A DNA stretch of 64,000 bases, from contig NC_077222.1 of assembly GCF_024763615.1 (NCBI RefSeq), positions 22,320,001-22,384,000 of the forward strand, read 5' to 3'. A program made the translations under genes and the position numbers. This DNA is from Phlebotomus papatasi (taxonomy: Eukaryota > Arthropoda > Insecta > Diptera > Psychodidae). The notes beneath the pieces are model-generated. The model was not told the origin of the DNA and searched no databases. It saw nothing but the letters and a program-made list of their open reading frames with translations. Of the stretch, positions 1-10,685 are shown piece by piece (within the stretch, counting starts at the first letter, position 1; the number at the start of each line of letters is the position of its first letter).

Positions 1-115
1 ATTATGCTTTATTATTATATTATTATATAATCAATTAATTAATTTTTTATACAATTAATTAATTAAAATTAATTTAATTAATTTAATAATTCAATTTTTA
101 TTATATTAAACATAG
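1..115. repeat. AT-rich low-complexity tract
   Basis: Almost only A and T, made of ATTAATTAATT-like words. No coding potential. Nothing else is recognisable up to about 500. Confidence 0.8.
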
Positions 116-506
116 TTGTGCATCAGAATTTTTCAGATCATTTCAAGTTCGTCTAATCACCGCTAGTGGTGCTTAGAGCACTTTATGTGTAATGTTTGAC
201 AGCCTTGACCTTATTTCCCATGCAGCACATGCTTCGTATTATTCATTTCTTTAAGTAATTCCACGTGCATTGTTCTATCTAAAATTTTATTTCTTTTAGA
301 TAAATCAATCACATAAGCTTGAATATTTTTATTATCGGATTTTATACTGCAATTTTATAATAGAGCATCTGTAGGTAAAGAAAATTATTTTTTGAAGGCA
401 TATGTAGCGAGGCATTTTTACGATTTTTTGGTTAAAAATGTCTTAGCATAGGGAAAAAACGAGGTTTTAGAAAAAATATCCTGGGTTCGGACATTCGTAT
501 AGTTTG

Positions 507-762
507 TACACTGAGAAAAAAGAGAGTATGATTAACTTTTTTTCCTCATAACTTTAACACTTTTTAGGTGTAAAAATATATCAGCATTTTTTAATGGTAA
601 TTTTATACCTTTTTAAGGGTAAAATTAGCATGAAAAAGGGTAACTTTAACCCCTAATACACCTAAAAAGGGTAATATTTACACCGATTTCGGATCAATAC
701 TGCAGGGTAAAATAAACATTTCCCGAATGTTATTTTAACTTTTTCGGATTTCTCTCAGTGTA
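507..762. mobile_element. Short TIR element (MITE), ACACTGAGA ends
   Basis: The left end reads TACACTGAGAAAAA and the right end TCTCTCAGTGTA, an imperfect terminal inverted repeat with TA at both outer edges. The ~255-bp interior is AT-rich and non-coding. TA-flanked short TIR elements are typical of mariner-like MITEs, but no transposase is present to prove the family. Confidence 0.5.
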
Positions 763-2036
763 ATAATTCACAAGAATTTAATTTTTATCGATACTAAATA
801 AATAAAAAAATAGTTTTCCCAGATTTATCTTTCGGGTACTCAGAGTTCCAAATGATGCGAGAAACTTGAATAAATTTAATCAATTTCGTCAATTTAATTA
901 ACTTATAATAAATCTCATTTTATTACTGCTCAGTAAGGCCCACGGTATAAGAAATTGGTTGATAAGTAACGGAGTTATCAGCAATGGAAGTAAGAAAAAG
1001 TCAAGCATTTGGTCAAGCGCTGCCGCAATTGTAAGATTGGAATTTTTCGAGAATCGTTGGTATTTTTATTAGAGTTTTAATTTGTTACTAGGGCAAATCT
1101 GACCTTTTGGATTTTTTTTGTAACTTTTTAATAATTTTTTTAATTCCCTGCTAAACATCTATGATTATGCTTACAATCAAAAAAAAATATCTCATGGCAA
1201 ATAATTTCATAAGCATAAAGCAAGTTAACAGAGTAATGCTTGTGTGAAAAATAATCTTAGCTCAAATGATAAACTCACTTTTCTTAAACACACACACAAA
1301 AGCAACATCAGAGTCAAAAATCGTAAAATTGTATAAAAGCTCTTTGAAGCTTTCTACACTGTGAGAAATGTTGGAAATTCTTGTCAAAACGGAGTTTTGA
1401 TGAAAAAAATCTTCCTACAGATACCTCTATAATAAGTGCGAAATTGAACAATACGAATTGCTAATCGGTATAACGTAAATAAACCAAATAAACAAATAAT
1501 AAATTGTTTTTCGCGTGTTTCCAGTCTGACCCACCTATAAAATTAAAAAGGAAAGAGATATCGACTTACGGTCTTGGATAACCCTCGTAAAATTTCATTA
1601 AATCTCGAAACTAATCTCTTTCTTTTCCCCCTCTCTATTCGTTCATTTCCTATACCCTTAAATAGTGAAAAATTAGGTTTTCTATTTTTTTTTTTTGAAA
1701 ATTAGCCCTAGAGTTTTCAATTATTTTCGGATACTTTTCGTAGTTAGTCTAACTGAACATCTCGTCTCTTTCACCGGAATAATCTCTTAAATTATTCAAG
1801 ATCAAAGTTCAACCACCATGGAGGGCCTAATTAACAATCGATTAGGTTAAATTTAGATTTATTTGAAATGTCTTTGAATATTCCAAACTCGACTACATCG
1901 ATCCGAATCGGTAAAGTAACGGTATATTTTTTTAAAAATTAAATTTAATGTTGATGATCTTTAAAATAGTCTTCTTGGTCTATTTTCAACCTCGAGATAA
2001 TTTTACGATGATTTATAGACAAATTGAAATCTAATA
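763..2036. other. No gene seen
   Basis: AT-rich sequence with stops in all frames and no recognised domain or repeat. It could be the intron of the aldo-keto reductase gene whose last exon lies at 3585. Confidence 0.5.
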
Positions 2037-2280
2037 TTAACACTAAACCTACCGATATCCGGTCACATTGACCGATTTAAAATTAACACATATTTAAACA
2101 GTACAATATCGCTATCAAACTTTATGAATTTCTTAAAATATGCAGGTAATATATTTTTCAATGTTTATATTTTACTTGTTTTTGCTTTTTTCCAAGACAA
2201 ATTTGTTGAGTATCCTACCCTACCGCGGGTTGTCATTTAATCGGAAAACGACCAAAAACGGTCGGTAGGTTTAGTGTTAA
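2037..2280. mobile_element. TTAA-flanked MITE (piggyBac-like)
   Basis: A perfect 19-bp terminal inverted repeat, TTAACACTAAACCTACCGA, is found at 2037-2055 and in reverse complement at 2262-2280. TTAA lies at both ends, as expected for piggyBac-superfamily target duplications. The interior of ~200 bp has no ORF, so the element is non-autonomous. A further inverted pair lies just inside the ends (CCGGTCA / AACGACC region). Confidence 0.8.
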
Positions 2281-2639
2281 GCTGTTATACTTACCCAAAA
2301 AATGTTTAAAAAAAAATTTACGTGGAGTCATTCTTGGAAATTCGAGTGGCTCGCAATGTTTCGGACATTTTTCCACCCCTTTTAATTATTACTATAGGTT
2401 TTACTATTATAGCTTTACTATTATTTGTCCACTGTATGGCCTCTACAAACTAAATAATAATTTGGCATATTGAAGCAAATTTTTTACTCTTCGTATAGAT
2501 AGGAAAAACTGTTAAAATTTCTTAAATATTCCAAATTGTGACGGTTTTTCTCATAGTGTATGTAGCCGTAAATAAAAACCTTATTCAATATTACCTTTTA
2601 ATATTATTTTTGAAATTTTTTCTTTAATGCAATGTGTGT

Positions 2640-3236
2640 ACGGTACCAGACGAAATCCCGAAAAGTCAATATCCCGAAAGTCGAAATTCCGAACACCAAT
2701 GTCCCGAAAGCCAAGATCCTGAAAGCTTTAATTCCAAACAGCCAAAATCCAGAGAGTCGAAATTCCGAGAGCCAAAATCCCGAAAACCAAGATCCCGAAA
2801 TCCTCGATCCCGAAAAACCAAAATCCTGAAAGTCGAAATTCCGAGAGCCAAAATCTCCGAAAGCCAAGATCCTGTAAGCCTTGATCCCGAACACATTGAT
2901 CCCGAAAAGCAAAATTCCCAAAAAGCCAAGATTCCGAGAGCCAAGATCTCGGAAAGCCAAGATCCTGAAAGCCTTGATCCCGAAAAGCCAAAATCCCGAA
3001 AAACCAAGATCCCAAAAGTCTTGATCCCGAAAAGTTAATATTCCGAAAAGCCAAAATCCCGAAAGTCGAAATTTCGAGAGACAAAATTCCGAAAAGCCAA
3101 GATTCCGAAAGCCTTGACTTCGAAAAGCCAATATCCTGAAAAGCCAAAATCCCGAAAACCAAAATTCCAATTTGGATCGAAATACCGAATGGATCAAAAT
3201 TTCGAAAAGCCAAAATCCCGAAAGCTAAAATTCTGA
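2640..3236. repeat. Degenerate CCGAAAGCCAAAATCC repeat field
   Basis: About 35 imperfect units of 15-19 bp built on 'CCGAAAGCCAAAATCC', all in the same orientation. The same words form the arms of three foldback elements at 23700, 24345 and 32100, so this is probably one expanded arm of that family. The long reading frames on both strands here are a by-product of the repeat. Confidence 0.75.
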
Positions 3237-3584
3237 TTCTACATATTCTACTAGATTATTAACATAACTTGTCCAATGTAGACAAGTAGGAAGACTATAG
3301 TAGCGGATTTCAAGACCTTTCCAATAATACCCTGTTTCTCGTTATTGCTTTGTTAATAAATTTAAAAAAAATGCTGTAAAACTTTTAAAGATGAATCTGC
3401 ACAGTCGCCATCTTAATTTTTCCAAGCCTATTGCGATCTTTTCAAGCAATTGAAATACATTAGAATTACACCATTTGCTTCAATATTAACCGTCAAGAAA
3501 AGCAAAATAATTATGAATAATTGGAGGAAGATAAAGATTCCTCCTGCTGATTGTCCAGGAAATCCTCCTTTTTTTGGTTTCCAG

Positions 3585-3761
3585 GTGCTTCTTCGCTGGG
3601 CAACTCAGCAGAACATTGGAGTAATTCCCAAAGCTCGTTCTCAGCAGCATATCCAAGATAACATCGCGCTGGACTTTATCATTCCTGAAGAGGACATGAA
3701 GGCTTTGAGTAACATGGAATATCGTGAGAAATATTCCTGGGATCCAACTACAATCGTCTAA
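3585..3761 (+). CDS. Aldo-keto reductase, terminal exon (partial)
   Basis: The last 58 codons resemble the C-terminal part of an NADPH-dependent aldo-keto reductase, a cytosolic enzyme family that reduces carbonyl groups. The family signature is visible as LLRWATQQNIGVIPKARS: the IPK lysine and the downstream arginine and IQDN asparagine are the usual contacts for the NADPH 2'-phosphate. It is followed by LDF..PEEDM and the end KYSWDPTTIV, with TAA at 3759-3761. The usual IPKS serine is an alanine here. A good splice acceptor (pyrimidine tract then CAG at 3582-3584) precedes GTG, and homology starts exactly there, so I begin the exon at 3585. I find no other reductase exon in 1-3584. Either the intron is more than 3.5 kb or this is an orphan exon. 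Confidence 0.7.
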   Translation: MLLRWATQQNIGVIPKARSQQHIQDNIALDFIIPEEDMKALSNMEYREKYSWDPTTIV

Positions 3762-3779
3762 AAAGAATCATCTGCAATT

Positions 3780-3821
3780 TTCTAATAGCTTTAAGGAGTT
3801 TCTGGGGAGGTTTAGTTTCAG
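3780..3821 (+). promoter_or_regulatory. Possible branch point and splice acceptor before ADAT1
   Basis: TTCTAATAG at 3780-3788 resembles a branch point, and TTTAGTTTCAG ends at 3821, seven bases before the ADAT1 ATG. This suggests that the ADAT1 exon is spliced to an upstream 5' UTR exon. Inference only. Confidence 0.3.
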
Positions 3822-3827
3822 GGCACA

Positions 3828-4988
3828 ATGATAGCGAATAAAGTGACAAGGATGTGTGCGGAGTTCTTCGAGAAGAATCTTCCGAAGAGTGGGAAGCCGG
3901 TAAGTGAGCGCGAATGGACAGTTTTATGTGGGATTGTGAGGGAATTGGAGGGAAAGATGGAAGTTGTGGCAATGGGAACAGGGACAAAGTGTATAGGGGC
4001 TGATCAGATGAGTGAATCCGGGGACATTGTCAATGATAGTCATGCGGAGATTGTGACAAGGAGGGCTTTTTTGAGGTATTTAATGGAACAGATGGTGTTT
4101 GCGCGGGAAGGGGAACAGAGTATCTTTGAATTTGGGAAGGAATCTGGGAAGTTTTCCTTGAGGAAAGGATGTAGGTTTCACTTCTTCACGACGCATTCCC
4201 CATGTGGCGATGCTAGTATTTTTCCGTTGAGCTTGGGTAAGGAGGAGGAGGATTCTGAGCCAGTGGCGAAGAAGTTGAAGGTTTCCCAGGAAAACTTCAC
4301 AGGGGGCAAATTGATTGGGAGTCTGGTGGATGATCCTATGGATCAGGCAGTGGGATGTGTAAGAACGAAGCCTGGTCGAGGTGTTGCAACACTTTCGGCT
4401 TCGTGCAGTGATAAAATGGCAAGATGGTGTGCATTGGGTGTTCAGGGTGGCTTACTGATGAATATCCTGACCTCGCCCATTTATTTCTCCACGCTCATTT
4501 ATCCCCAAGACGCGATTTATGACAGAGAAGCCACCGAACGTGCACTCTGGGGTCGTTTTACAAATCATCAAGATATCCCTTCGGACACCTTCAAGCTCCA
4601 TTGTCCGGAAGTGCACGTGGCAACGGAAAAGACAGGGTTTTCCTTTACAAGACACCCCCTGCATGAGCAGTGTCAACCATGTCCGGCCAGTGTGGTGTGG
4701 TGTCGTGTCCGGCACCGTCCGCATGAGGTGGCTGTGGCAGGAAAGCGTCAAGGTGTCACGAAGAAGAAGCTAAAAACACCCGCTGCGAGGCTATTAATTG
4801 CCAAGAGGTCCCTATTTGAGCACTACATGTCTACATTTGCACATCCCATTGCCACGGTTCAGGATTTATTGTACCAAGAGGCGAAAGATAAGGAGTACAG
4901 GGCAGTGGGACAATGGCTAAAGGAACAGTATTTCCGTGTTTGGCCTAGAAAGGGTGAGAATTACCTCAAATTCACCTGCAAAGATTAA
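3828..4988 (+). CDS. ADAT1: tRNA-specific adenosine deaminase 1 (ADAT1/Tad1)
   Basis: Members of this family deaminate A37, next to the anticodon of tRNA-Ala, to inosine, using one zinc and an ADAR-like deaminase domain. The 386-residue frame is one uninterrupted exon. GTGTKC lies at 50-55. HAE at 72-74 gives the first zinc ligand (H72) and the proton-shuttle glutamate (E74). SPCGD at 124-128 gives ligand C126 and SCSDK at 192-196 gives ligand C193. RTKPGRG at 179-185 and ARW..LGVQGGLL at 198-210 are also family blocks. A basic stretch follows at 306-316, and the domain runs to the C-terminus. The length is close to the yeast and fly enzymes (about 400). ATG 3828 has A at -3 and an in-frame TAG at 3813-3815, so no longer start exists on this exon. 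No double-stranded-RNA-binding domain is present, which separates it from ADARs. All key residues are present, so the gene looks functional. Confidence 0.95.
   Translation: MIANKVTRMCAEFFEKNLPKSGKPVSEREWTVLCGIVRELEGKMEVVAMGTGTKCIGADQMSESGDIVNDSHAEIVTRRAFLRYLMEQMVFAREGEQSIFEFGKESGKFSLRKGCRFHFFTTHSPCGDASIFPLSLGKEEEDSEPVAKKLKVSQENFTGGKLIGSLVDDPMDQAVGCVRTKPGRGVATLSASCSDKMARWCALGVQGGLLMNILTSPIYFSTLIYPQDAIYDREATERALWGRFTNHQDIPSDTFKLHCPEVHVATEKTGFSFTRHPLHEQCQPCPASVVWCRVRHRPHEVAVAGKRQGVTKKKLKTPAARLLIAKRSLFEHYMSTFAHPIATVQDLLYQEAKDKEYRAVGQWLKEQYFRVWPRKGENYLKFTCKD
3837..3842 (+). terminator. AATAAA inside the start of ADAT1
   Basis: An AATAAA hexamer begins nine bases after the first base of the ADAT1 start codon. 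It is the first such hexamer after the reductase stop codon, so the upstream transcript may be polyadenylated inside the ADAT1 frame. Speculative. Confidence 0.25.
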
Positions 4989-5071
4989 TTTTTCAAATGG
5001 CTCTAAGACTATTCAACGTGTGGCTAGAACAGGAGCAACACTCCTGCTAAATTTGTGGCTGAAGAAAATGA

Positions 5072-5206
5072 AATAAATTTGCCTCAAAGTGCTCTGAATG
5101 TACCTCAGAAATTTCTCAAGTGTTGTTGCTTTACTTTTTGTGGTTGTTTGGGTAGAGAAATGAGATTAAAAATGTATAAAAATGCATAATAAAAATGCAT
5201 AATAAA
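5072..5206 (+). terminator. ADAT1 polyadenylation signals
   Basis: Three AATAAA hexamers at 5072-5077, 5188-5193 and 5201-5206 follow the ADAT1 stop at 84-218 bp, a normal distance for a short 3' UTR. Confidence 0.6.
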
Positions 5207-5384
5207 ACTGTTTGAGCACTTACAAAAAGAATGGATTTTTTTACCAGATGTTTTTCATAGGCCATTCTGGGGTAAATTAAGGAAATTTATTGCTATAAAG
5301 CCAATATTCGATTTTTAAAATAAATATTTTTTTATGTTTGTGCACAAAAGATATTAATTTTCAATTAGTATTTCAATCAAGGGG

Positions 5385-5913
5385 TGTGTCATTCGAGGAA
5401 ACCCATGGCAAATGTTTCAGAAACGTTTCACCATTGACATTGCTAAGTTTTAAGAAACTGGAGGAATTCATGAAATTCATATAACAAACTAAAAAATAAA
5501 ATAGTATCCTAGAAAAAGTTTCTTGAAACCAAAAGCGAGTTTCTGAAACTTTCGTGAAAGCTCAGAAACAATTGAAATTGAAAGGGTTTCGTGAAATCTA
5601 AAATGCTTGAGAAATTTTGCAAGTAACTCGAGACAGATTTGAGAAACTATTCGAGGAATCTGCGGAACCCAAAAAATCATCAGATAGTTCTGCTAAATTT
5701 TAGAAACCATAACGAGAAACCACATTTTCTGAGAAATCTGGCAAATACAGAGGTTTCACAAAATTTCGGATACACAAAACATTTTTATAAAAAAAAAACT
5801 TAAAAAAGATTCAGGAATATCATAAGATTATCTTAATCTACGAATTCCGAGAAAGTTGAGAATGTTTCGCGGAATGTCAGAAACTAGAAGAAATTACAAG
5901 AACACAAGGATTT
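5385..5913. repeat. Degenerate ~110-bp repeat field, left part
   Basis: Recurrent words such as GAAACC..AAG..A and GAAATTTTGC..AACC recur without a conserved frame. The same words continue after the inserted element at 8796-9960, so the two parts were one field. Confidence 0.55.
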
Positions 5914-6124
5914 TTAACCCTTTAACGACGAGACACTTTTTACGGACTGAAAATCCACAATAAAAATTAAACTAGGAAACATAATCAATGATAAGTCTTA
6001 CATCGAAACTTAGAAAGTCCAACAGAGTCTGATTCGGTGTATTTTGTGCCTCTATGAACGATAGGGACAGAAATAGCCCAAAAATTTAAGTAATTTTTCT
6101 GACAATACCAATGAATAATATTAA

Positions 6125-8474
6125 GTGAGATTCTTAACAATCTCACCTACTATAATCCTAACAAAATCTCATGTCCTCCGATTGGCCCCAAACTTTCCCA
6201 GAATGTGTTTTGACACTTCCTGATCACGAATATATGGATGGCTAAAAACCGTTCCCGTCCGTCCGTCCGTCCGTCCGTCCGTCCGTCCGTCCGTCCGTCC
6301 GTCCGTCCGTCCGTCCGTCCGTCCGTCCGTCCGTCCGTCCGTCCGTCCGTCCGTCCGTCCGTCCGTCCGTCCGTCCGTCCGTCCGTCCGTCCGTCCGTCC
6401 GTCCGTCCGTCCGTCCGTCCGTCCGTCCGTCCGTCCGTCCGTCCGTCCGTCCGTCCGTCCGTCCGTCCGTCCGTCCGTCCGTCCGTCCGTCCGTCCGTCC
6501 GTCCGTCCGTCCGTCCGTCCGTCCGTCCGTCCGTCCGTCCGTCCGTCCGTCCGTCCGTCCGTCCGTCCGTCCGTCCGTCCGTCCGTCCGTCCGTCCGTCC
6601 GTCCGTCCGTCCGTCCGTCCGTCCGTCCGTCCGTCCGTCCGTCCGTCCGTCCGTCCGTCCGTCCGTCCGTCCGTCCGTCCGTCCGTCCGTCCGTCCGTCC
6701 GTCCGTCCGTCCGTCCGTCCGTCCGTCCGTCCGTCCGTCCGTCCGTCCGTCCGTCCGTCCGTCCGTCCGTCCGTCCGTCCGTCCGTCCGTCCGTCCGTCC
6801 GTCCGTCCGGCCGCTCTTTGGAGCTTAATAGCTCCTAAACTAAAAGATATCGACTTGCGGTTTTCGGCAAAGGTTATATATCGTATGAAAATTGCAACTT
6901 GGTGCATTGACCCCCCACCCCCCACCCCTCCTTCCGCCATTTTGAAGACCACCCTTTTTTGTTTTCTTAATGGCTCCGCCCCTATGGCATCGATCGGGCT
7001 TAAATTTTAGAATGTTATAGCTGGGCCTTAAGGCTTTCCATCAATACCAAACTTAAGGTTCCCCGACCCCCCTGACCCGAGCTATAAGGGTCCAAAAAAA
7101 AAATTATTAAAATGGCCATAACTCCGGTTCTAATTGTCAGAATTTAAAAAGTGAGGGCTTTTTGGAAAGCTCTCGTGAAATTCCACTTCCCCTTCTAACA
7201 TCGCAAGTTCGTAAAACTACCGCTAGGGGCGCTATTATTAAAAAGATAATTTTTAAATCTTAAAAGTTAAATAACTCAAAAATTCCTTATGCAATCGGGC
7301 TGAAATTTTAGTATGTTGTAGCCGTTGATTATACCTATCAAACAAAAAAAAACCTTAAGTCGATCCATAACCCCTGACCCGAGCTATAAGGGGTCAAAGT
7401 TCGAATATTGACCGGCCTCTATCTCCGGTTCTAATTAACATAGCGACCTAAATTTTACCTTTTTGGTTTCGTATCGATGAGCACTTTCAGATGGAAGTTC
7501 AAAAAGTTACCACAGGTGGCGCTGTGATAGCGTCAAAATTCATCGAAATTCAAAATCATTTTTCTCAAAAATTCCTTTGTGCAAGTTAATGAAATTTTAT
7601 TATGTTGTAGCCCAGTCTAGGACGTTTCCAAAACGGTGCGTAAGTGCGCTGTGGTTTCAATAGAACCGGAGATATGAGAGGTCAAAGTTCACGAAATTCA
7701 AAAAATCATATCTCCGGTTCTATGTGCCCGATTTTGATGAATGAGGGCTTAAACGAAAGATCTCACCAAATGCTACAACTTTCTAAAATATTTTAACTTC
7801 GTGGGACCAACACCAGGGGCGCCACAGTCGAAAAACCAATTTCAATATCACATAACCTCAATTATCTCGACTGTCGCTGAACCGATTTTGATGATTACTT
7901 CGACATAATTGTAGAGCACATTTGTCTCTACATTTCGTCCATACATCATTTTCCGATCAGACTACGCTATCACTCCGATTTTGCCATTTAAGTGTGAAAA
8001 AATTGATTTTTCCCATAATAACGCTTTGAAATCACTCAGATGCCAATTTGACTGCCTCTACTCCACCAAGACACTTAAAATAGGGTTTTAAATGGAAAAT
8101 CCCACAAAATACAACAATTCTTTGATATAGTTGAAGTTCAACAAATGACTACTTGGGGAACTCTGGATGAAAAAACGAGTTAAGAAACAAAAAAACCTCG
8201 CTTATCTTGACTTCTGAGTAATCGATGAGATCATGTTCTATGGGAAAATTATAGAGAACATTTTGGTCTACATTTCACCCATATATTATACTTTTGTGCC
8301 AGTTCATCCAAATCCTTGATATTTTGGTTTAAATACAAAATTTGTATAATTTCACGAATTTGATTCAAGATACTGAATGGCGTACCCCAACTTCAGCTCC
8401 AAATCGAATTTGCATGCACTCCGAGTTAGCTCACGTTAAGAATCTCACCTACATAAGCCGGTTAGGATTATCTG
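6125..8474. mobile_element. TIR element carrying a CCGT microsatellite (copy 1)
   Basis: GTGAGATTCTTAAC at 6125-6138 is matched by its reverse complement at 8435-8448, followed by CTACATAAGC. Copy 2 (27492-29103) has the same layout: TIR, CCGT block, a conserved AGATATCGAC..GCGGTTTTCGG stretch, a poly-C block before TTCCGCCATTTTGAA, then ~1.5 kb of recurring 'TATCTCCGGTTCTAATT' and 'GACCCGAGCTATAAGGG' motifs, then TTCCGAGTT words near the right end. No transposase frame survives, so it is non-autonomous. The superfamily is unknown. Confidence 0.6.
6254..6809. repeat. Uninterrupted CCGT tetranucleotide microsatellite
   Basis: About 139 copies of CCGT (ACGG on the other strand) run over ~556 bp with no interruption that I can see. 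Both strands stay open as RPSV or TDGR repeats, an artefact of the period of four. Confidence 0.97.
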
Positions 8475-8795
8475 TCCCTTTTTCGCTTTAATGAAAAATA
8501 TTACGTATGAGTATTGTAGTTTTTATTGCCAAGAGGGTTTTGATTAAAAAATATTAGAAGTATAAAAAATAAATAAAATCAATTATTTATTTGAGAATTT
8601 AAATATTCGCCATTTTTTAGCTTAAATATTTATTACATATCAAATAGCTAGAGACTTGCGAAAAATATTGTAGATTCCTTCAACCTTCTACTTTACAATT
8701 TTGTACAGACATAAGAAAAAATAAATGGGTAGTCAAGAAAAATTATTTTCTTTATGGCACACCGGTCGGTGTTCCAATCGTCCTTAAAGGGTTAA

Positions 8796-9960
8796 AAGAT
8801 TCCTCGCAGTCAATGACATCGAAGAAACCAGAAGAAACTTTACAAGAAATCGTTTAGAAAATTTCGTGGAATCTCAGAAACCAAGAAGTTACGAGACAAG
8901 GTTTCACTTAATCAGGAAAGCTATGAAAATTTAGAAGTGATTCAAAAAATGTTCGCGAAATCCATGAAATGTTTGAGAAAAATTGGCGGATACTCCGAAA
9001 CCAGAAGAAATTACAAGAACGGTAAAATATTAAAAAGATTTTACGCGTCAAGCGACTGCCAAGAAATGTAAGAAGCCATGTTTTAGAAAGATATGTTTAG
9101 TCTTAGAAACCACAGAAGTTACAAAAATGCAAGAATGTTTGAAAGGTTTTCTGGCAACTAGCGACCCGAACGAAATATTACAAGAAATCAAGGAAATACT
9201 TCCGAAGTCCAAGAAATCTTTTAGAAAGTTTTGCGGAACCTCTGGTAAGGAATAAGAATAAATTACGGGAACTGAAGAACTTATTTATAAAATGCTTATA
9301 AGAAACACCAAGAAAACTAAGAAATTATCACGAATTTCAAGAAATTTTTAGTCAATTTAGCGAAATTTCGGAAATAGAAGAAATCACAAGGATGCAAAAA
9401 CTTTTAAAACATTTGTAGTGACTAGCGATTCCCAAGAAAACATTTTAGAAAATTTTGGGTAGTCTGAATTTCAGAAACCAGAAGAAACAATGAGAACGTA
9501 GGAATGTTTAAGAATAGCTAATAAATTTTGCATAAAATACAAGAAATCTTTCAAAAAGTCGTGCAGAACTTCAGAAACCCGAAGAAATCACGAAAACGCA
9601 GGAATCTTGAAAAGCTTTCACGCCACCAGTAACTCCCAAGAAATTAAACAAAAACTATTTTAGGAAGATTTACCAAAACCTCAGAAACCTGAAAATGACG
9701 AAAACGCAAGAGTGTTTAATAGGCGCCGTGAAATCAACGATAACCAAGAATTTTTACAGAAAATGCAAAGAATGTCCGCAAACACAAAGAAATCTTTTTT
9801 AGAAAATTTTGCGGAACCTCAGAAACCAGAAGAAATTGCATTACGAGGACGGAAGGATATTGAAAAGGTTTCACGCGGCCAGCAAAACCCTTAGTAATTT
9901 TATAGGAATTCAAGAAAGTTTCGCGAAATATAGGGATATTAGTGTACAAGTCCGCTCTTT
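8796..9960. repeat. Degenerate ~110-bp repeat field, right part
   Basis: About ten imperfect units share CAGAAACCAGAAGAAATTAC, AACGCAGGAAT, TTTCACG and CCCAAGAAA words in the same order, at 90-130-bp steps. The 60-codon frame at 9712-9894 lies inside one unit and is not a gene. Confidence 0.6.
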
Positions 9961-10685
9961 TACAATGATCGTAATTGTCATTATTTGAAGGTTGTGTTTC
10001 TTTTGCCCTTCGCGAAAGGATAAGAGGAAGAAAAATACAAGGCATTAAGATGACAGTCTTGAGATAATCACGGAAAGAGGAGTATCTAGCTCCATGTTCT
10101 GGGTATCGGCGAGCAGATAATTAGATATTCCGAGGCAGTAGATTATTACTAGAAACTATTGTCATTCAGAAATGGGATTGAGTCACCCCCTGATTTAAAT
10201 ATAATTTCTGAAAGTAAATTTTCATATATATATATATAATTTTTTGCAATTTGTTAGCGCAAATGTAGTTTTTGTTTAATTATATTATTTAACTATTTAA
10301 TTGAAAAATTGCTTTGGAACTGTGCGTCTCTTATTAAGCGAAATAACAGGTATGTTGTCAGGTAAATCAGCATTTGACGTAATATCCGTAATATCATTTT
10401 GACAACTTCCAAAATATTTTATTATACTGGACACGCTTGCAAAAATAGGCCACACCTATTTTAATTTAAGGTGGGATTTCTTTTTCAGCATTGTTTTTTT
10501 TTTTCTTTTTAACGCTATTGAGGAATGATTGGTAAAAATGGGATACTTCTTTTGGGTGTGGAAACATAATATGAGGTGTAGCTTCTAGGGGGTGTGTCCA
10601 TTTCTATTTTCTCTTCATATTTTTTCTAAATTATTTATTTTTTCTGAGTTATCACGTTTTAGATATTTCTCGCAATTAAACAAAA
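9961..10685. other. No gene seen
   Basis: AT-rich unique sequence with a short TA dinucleotide run near 10228-10240. Nothing else is supported. Confidence 0.5.

Larger units (their letters stand above)
5914..8795. mobile_element. TTAA-flanked element with nested insertion
   Basis: The left end is TTAACCCTTTAACGACGA at 5914 and the right end TCGTCCTTAAAGGGTTAA ends at 8795. The inverted repeat is 18 bp with one mismatch, and TTAA lies at both edges. A compact copy of the same family lies at 38061-38208. The large size here comes from the nested CCGT element. No transposase is seen. Confidence 0.7.

Noticed and set aside
2604..3213. Overlapping frames of 113-197 codons on both strands
   Set aside because: Open because of the degenerate CCGAAAGCCAAAATCC repeat; the proteins are low-complexity and overlap in several frames.
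6238..6952. Long open frames encoding RPSV or TDGR repeats on both strands
   Set aside because: They result from a tetranucleotide repeat, open in every frame; no start context or flanking coding sequence. The same holds at 27520-28079.
9712..9894. 60-codon frame with charged residues
   Set aside because: Lies within one unit of the degenerate repeat field; similar words recur out of frame in neighbouring units.
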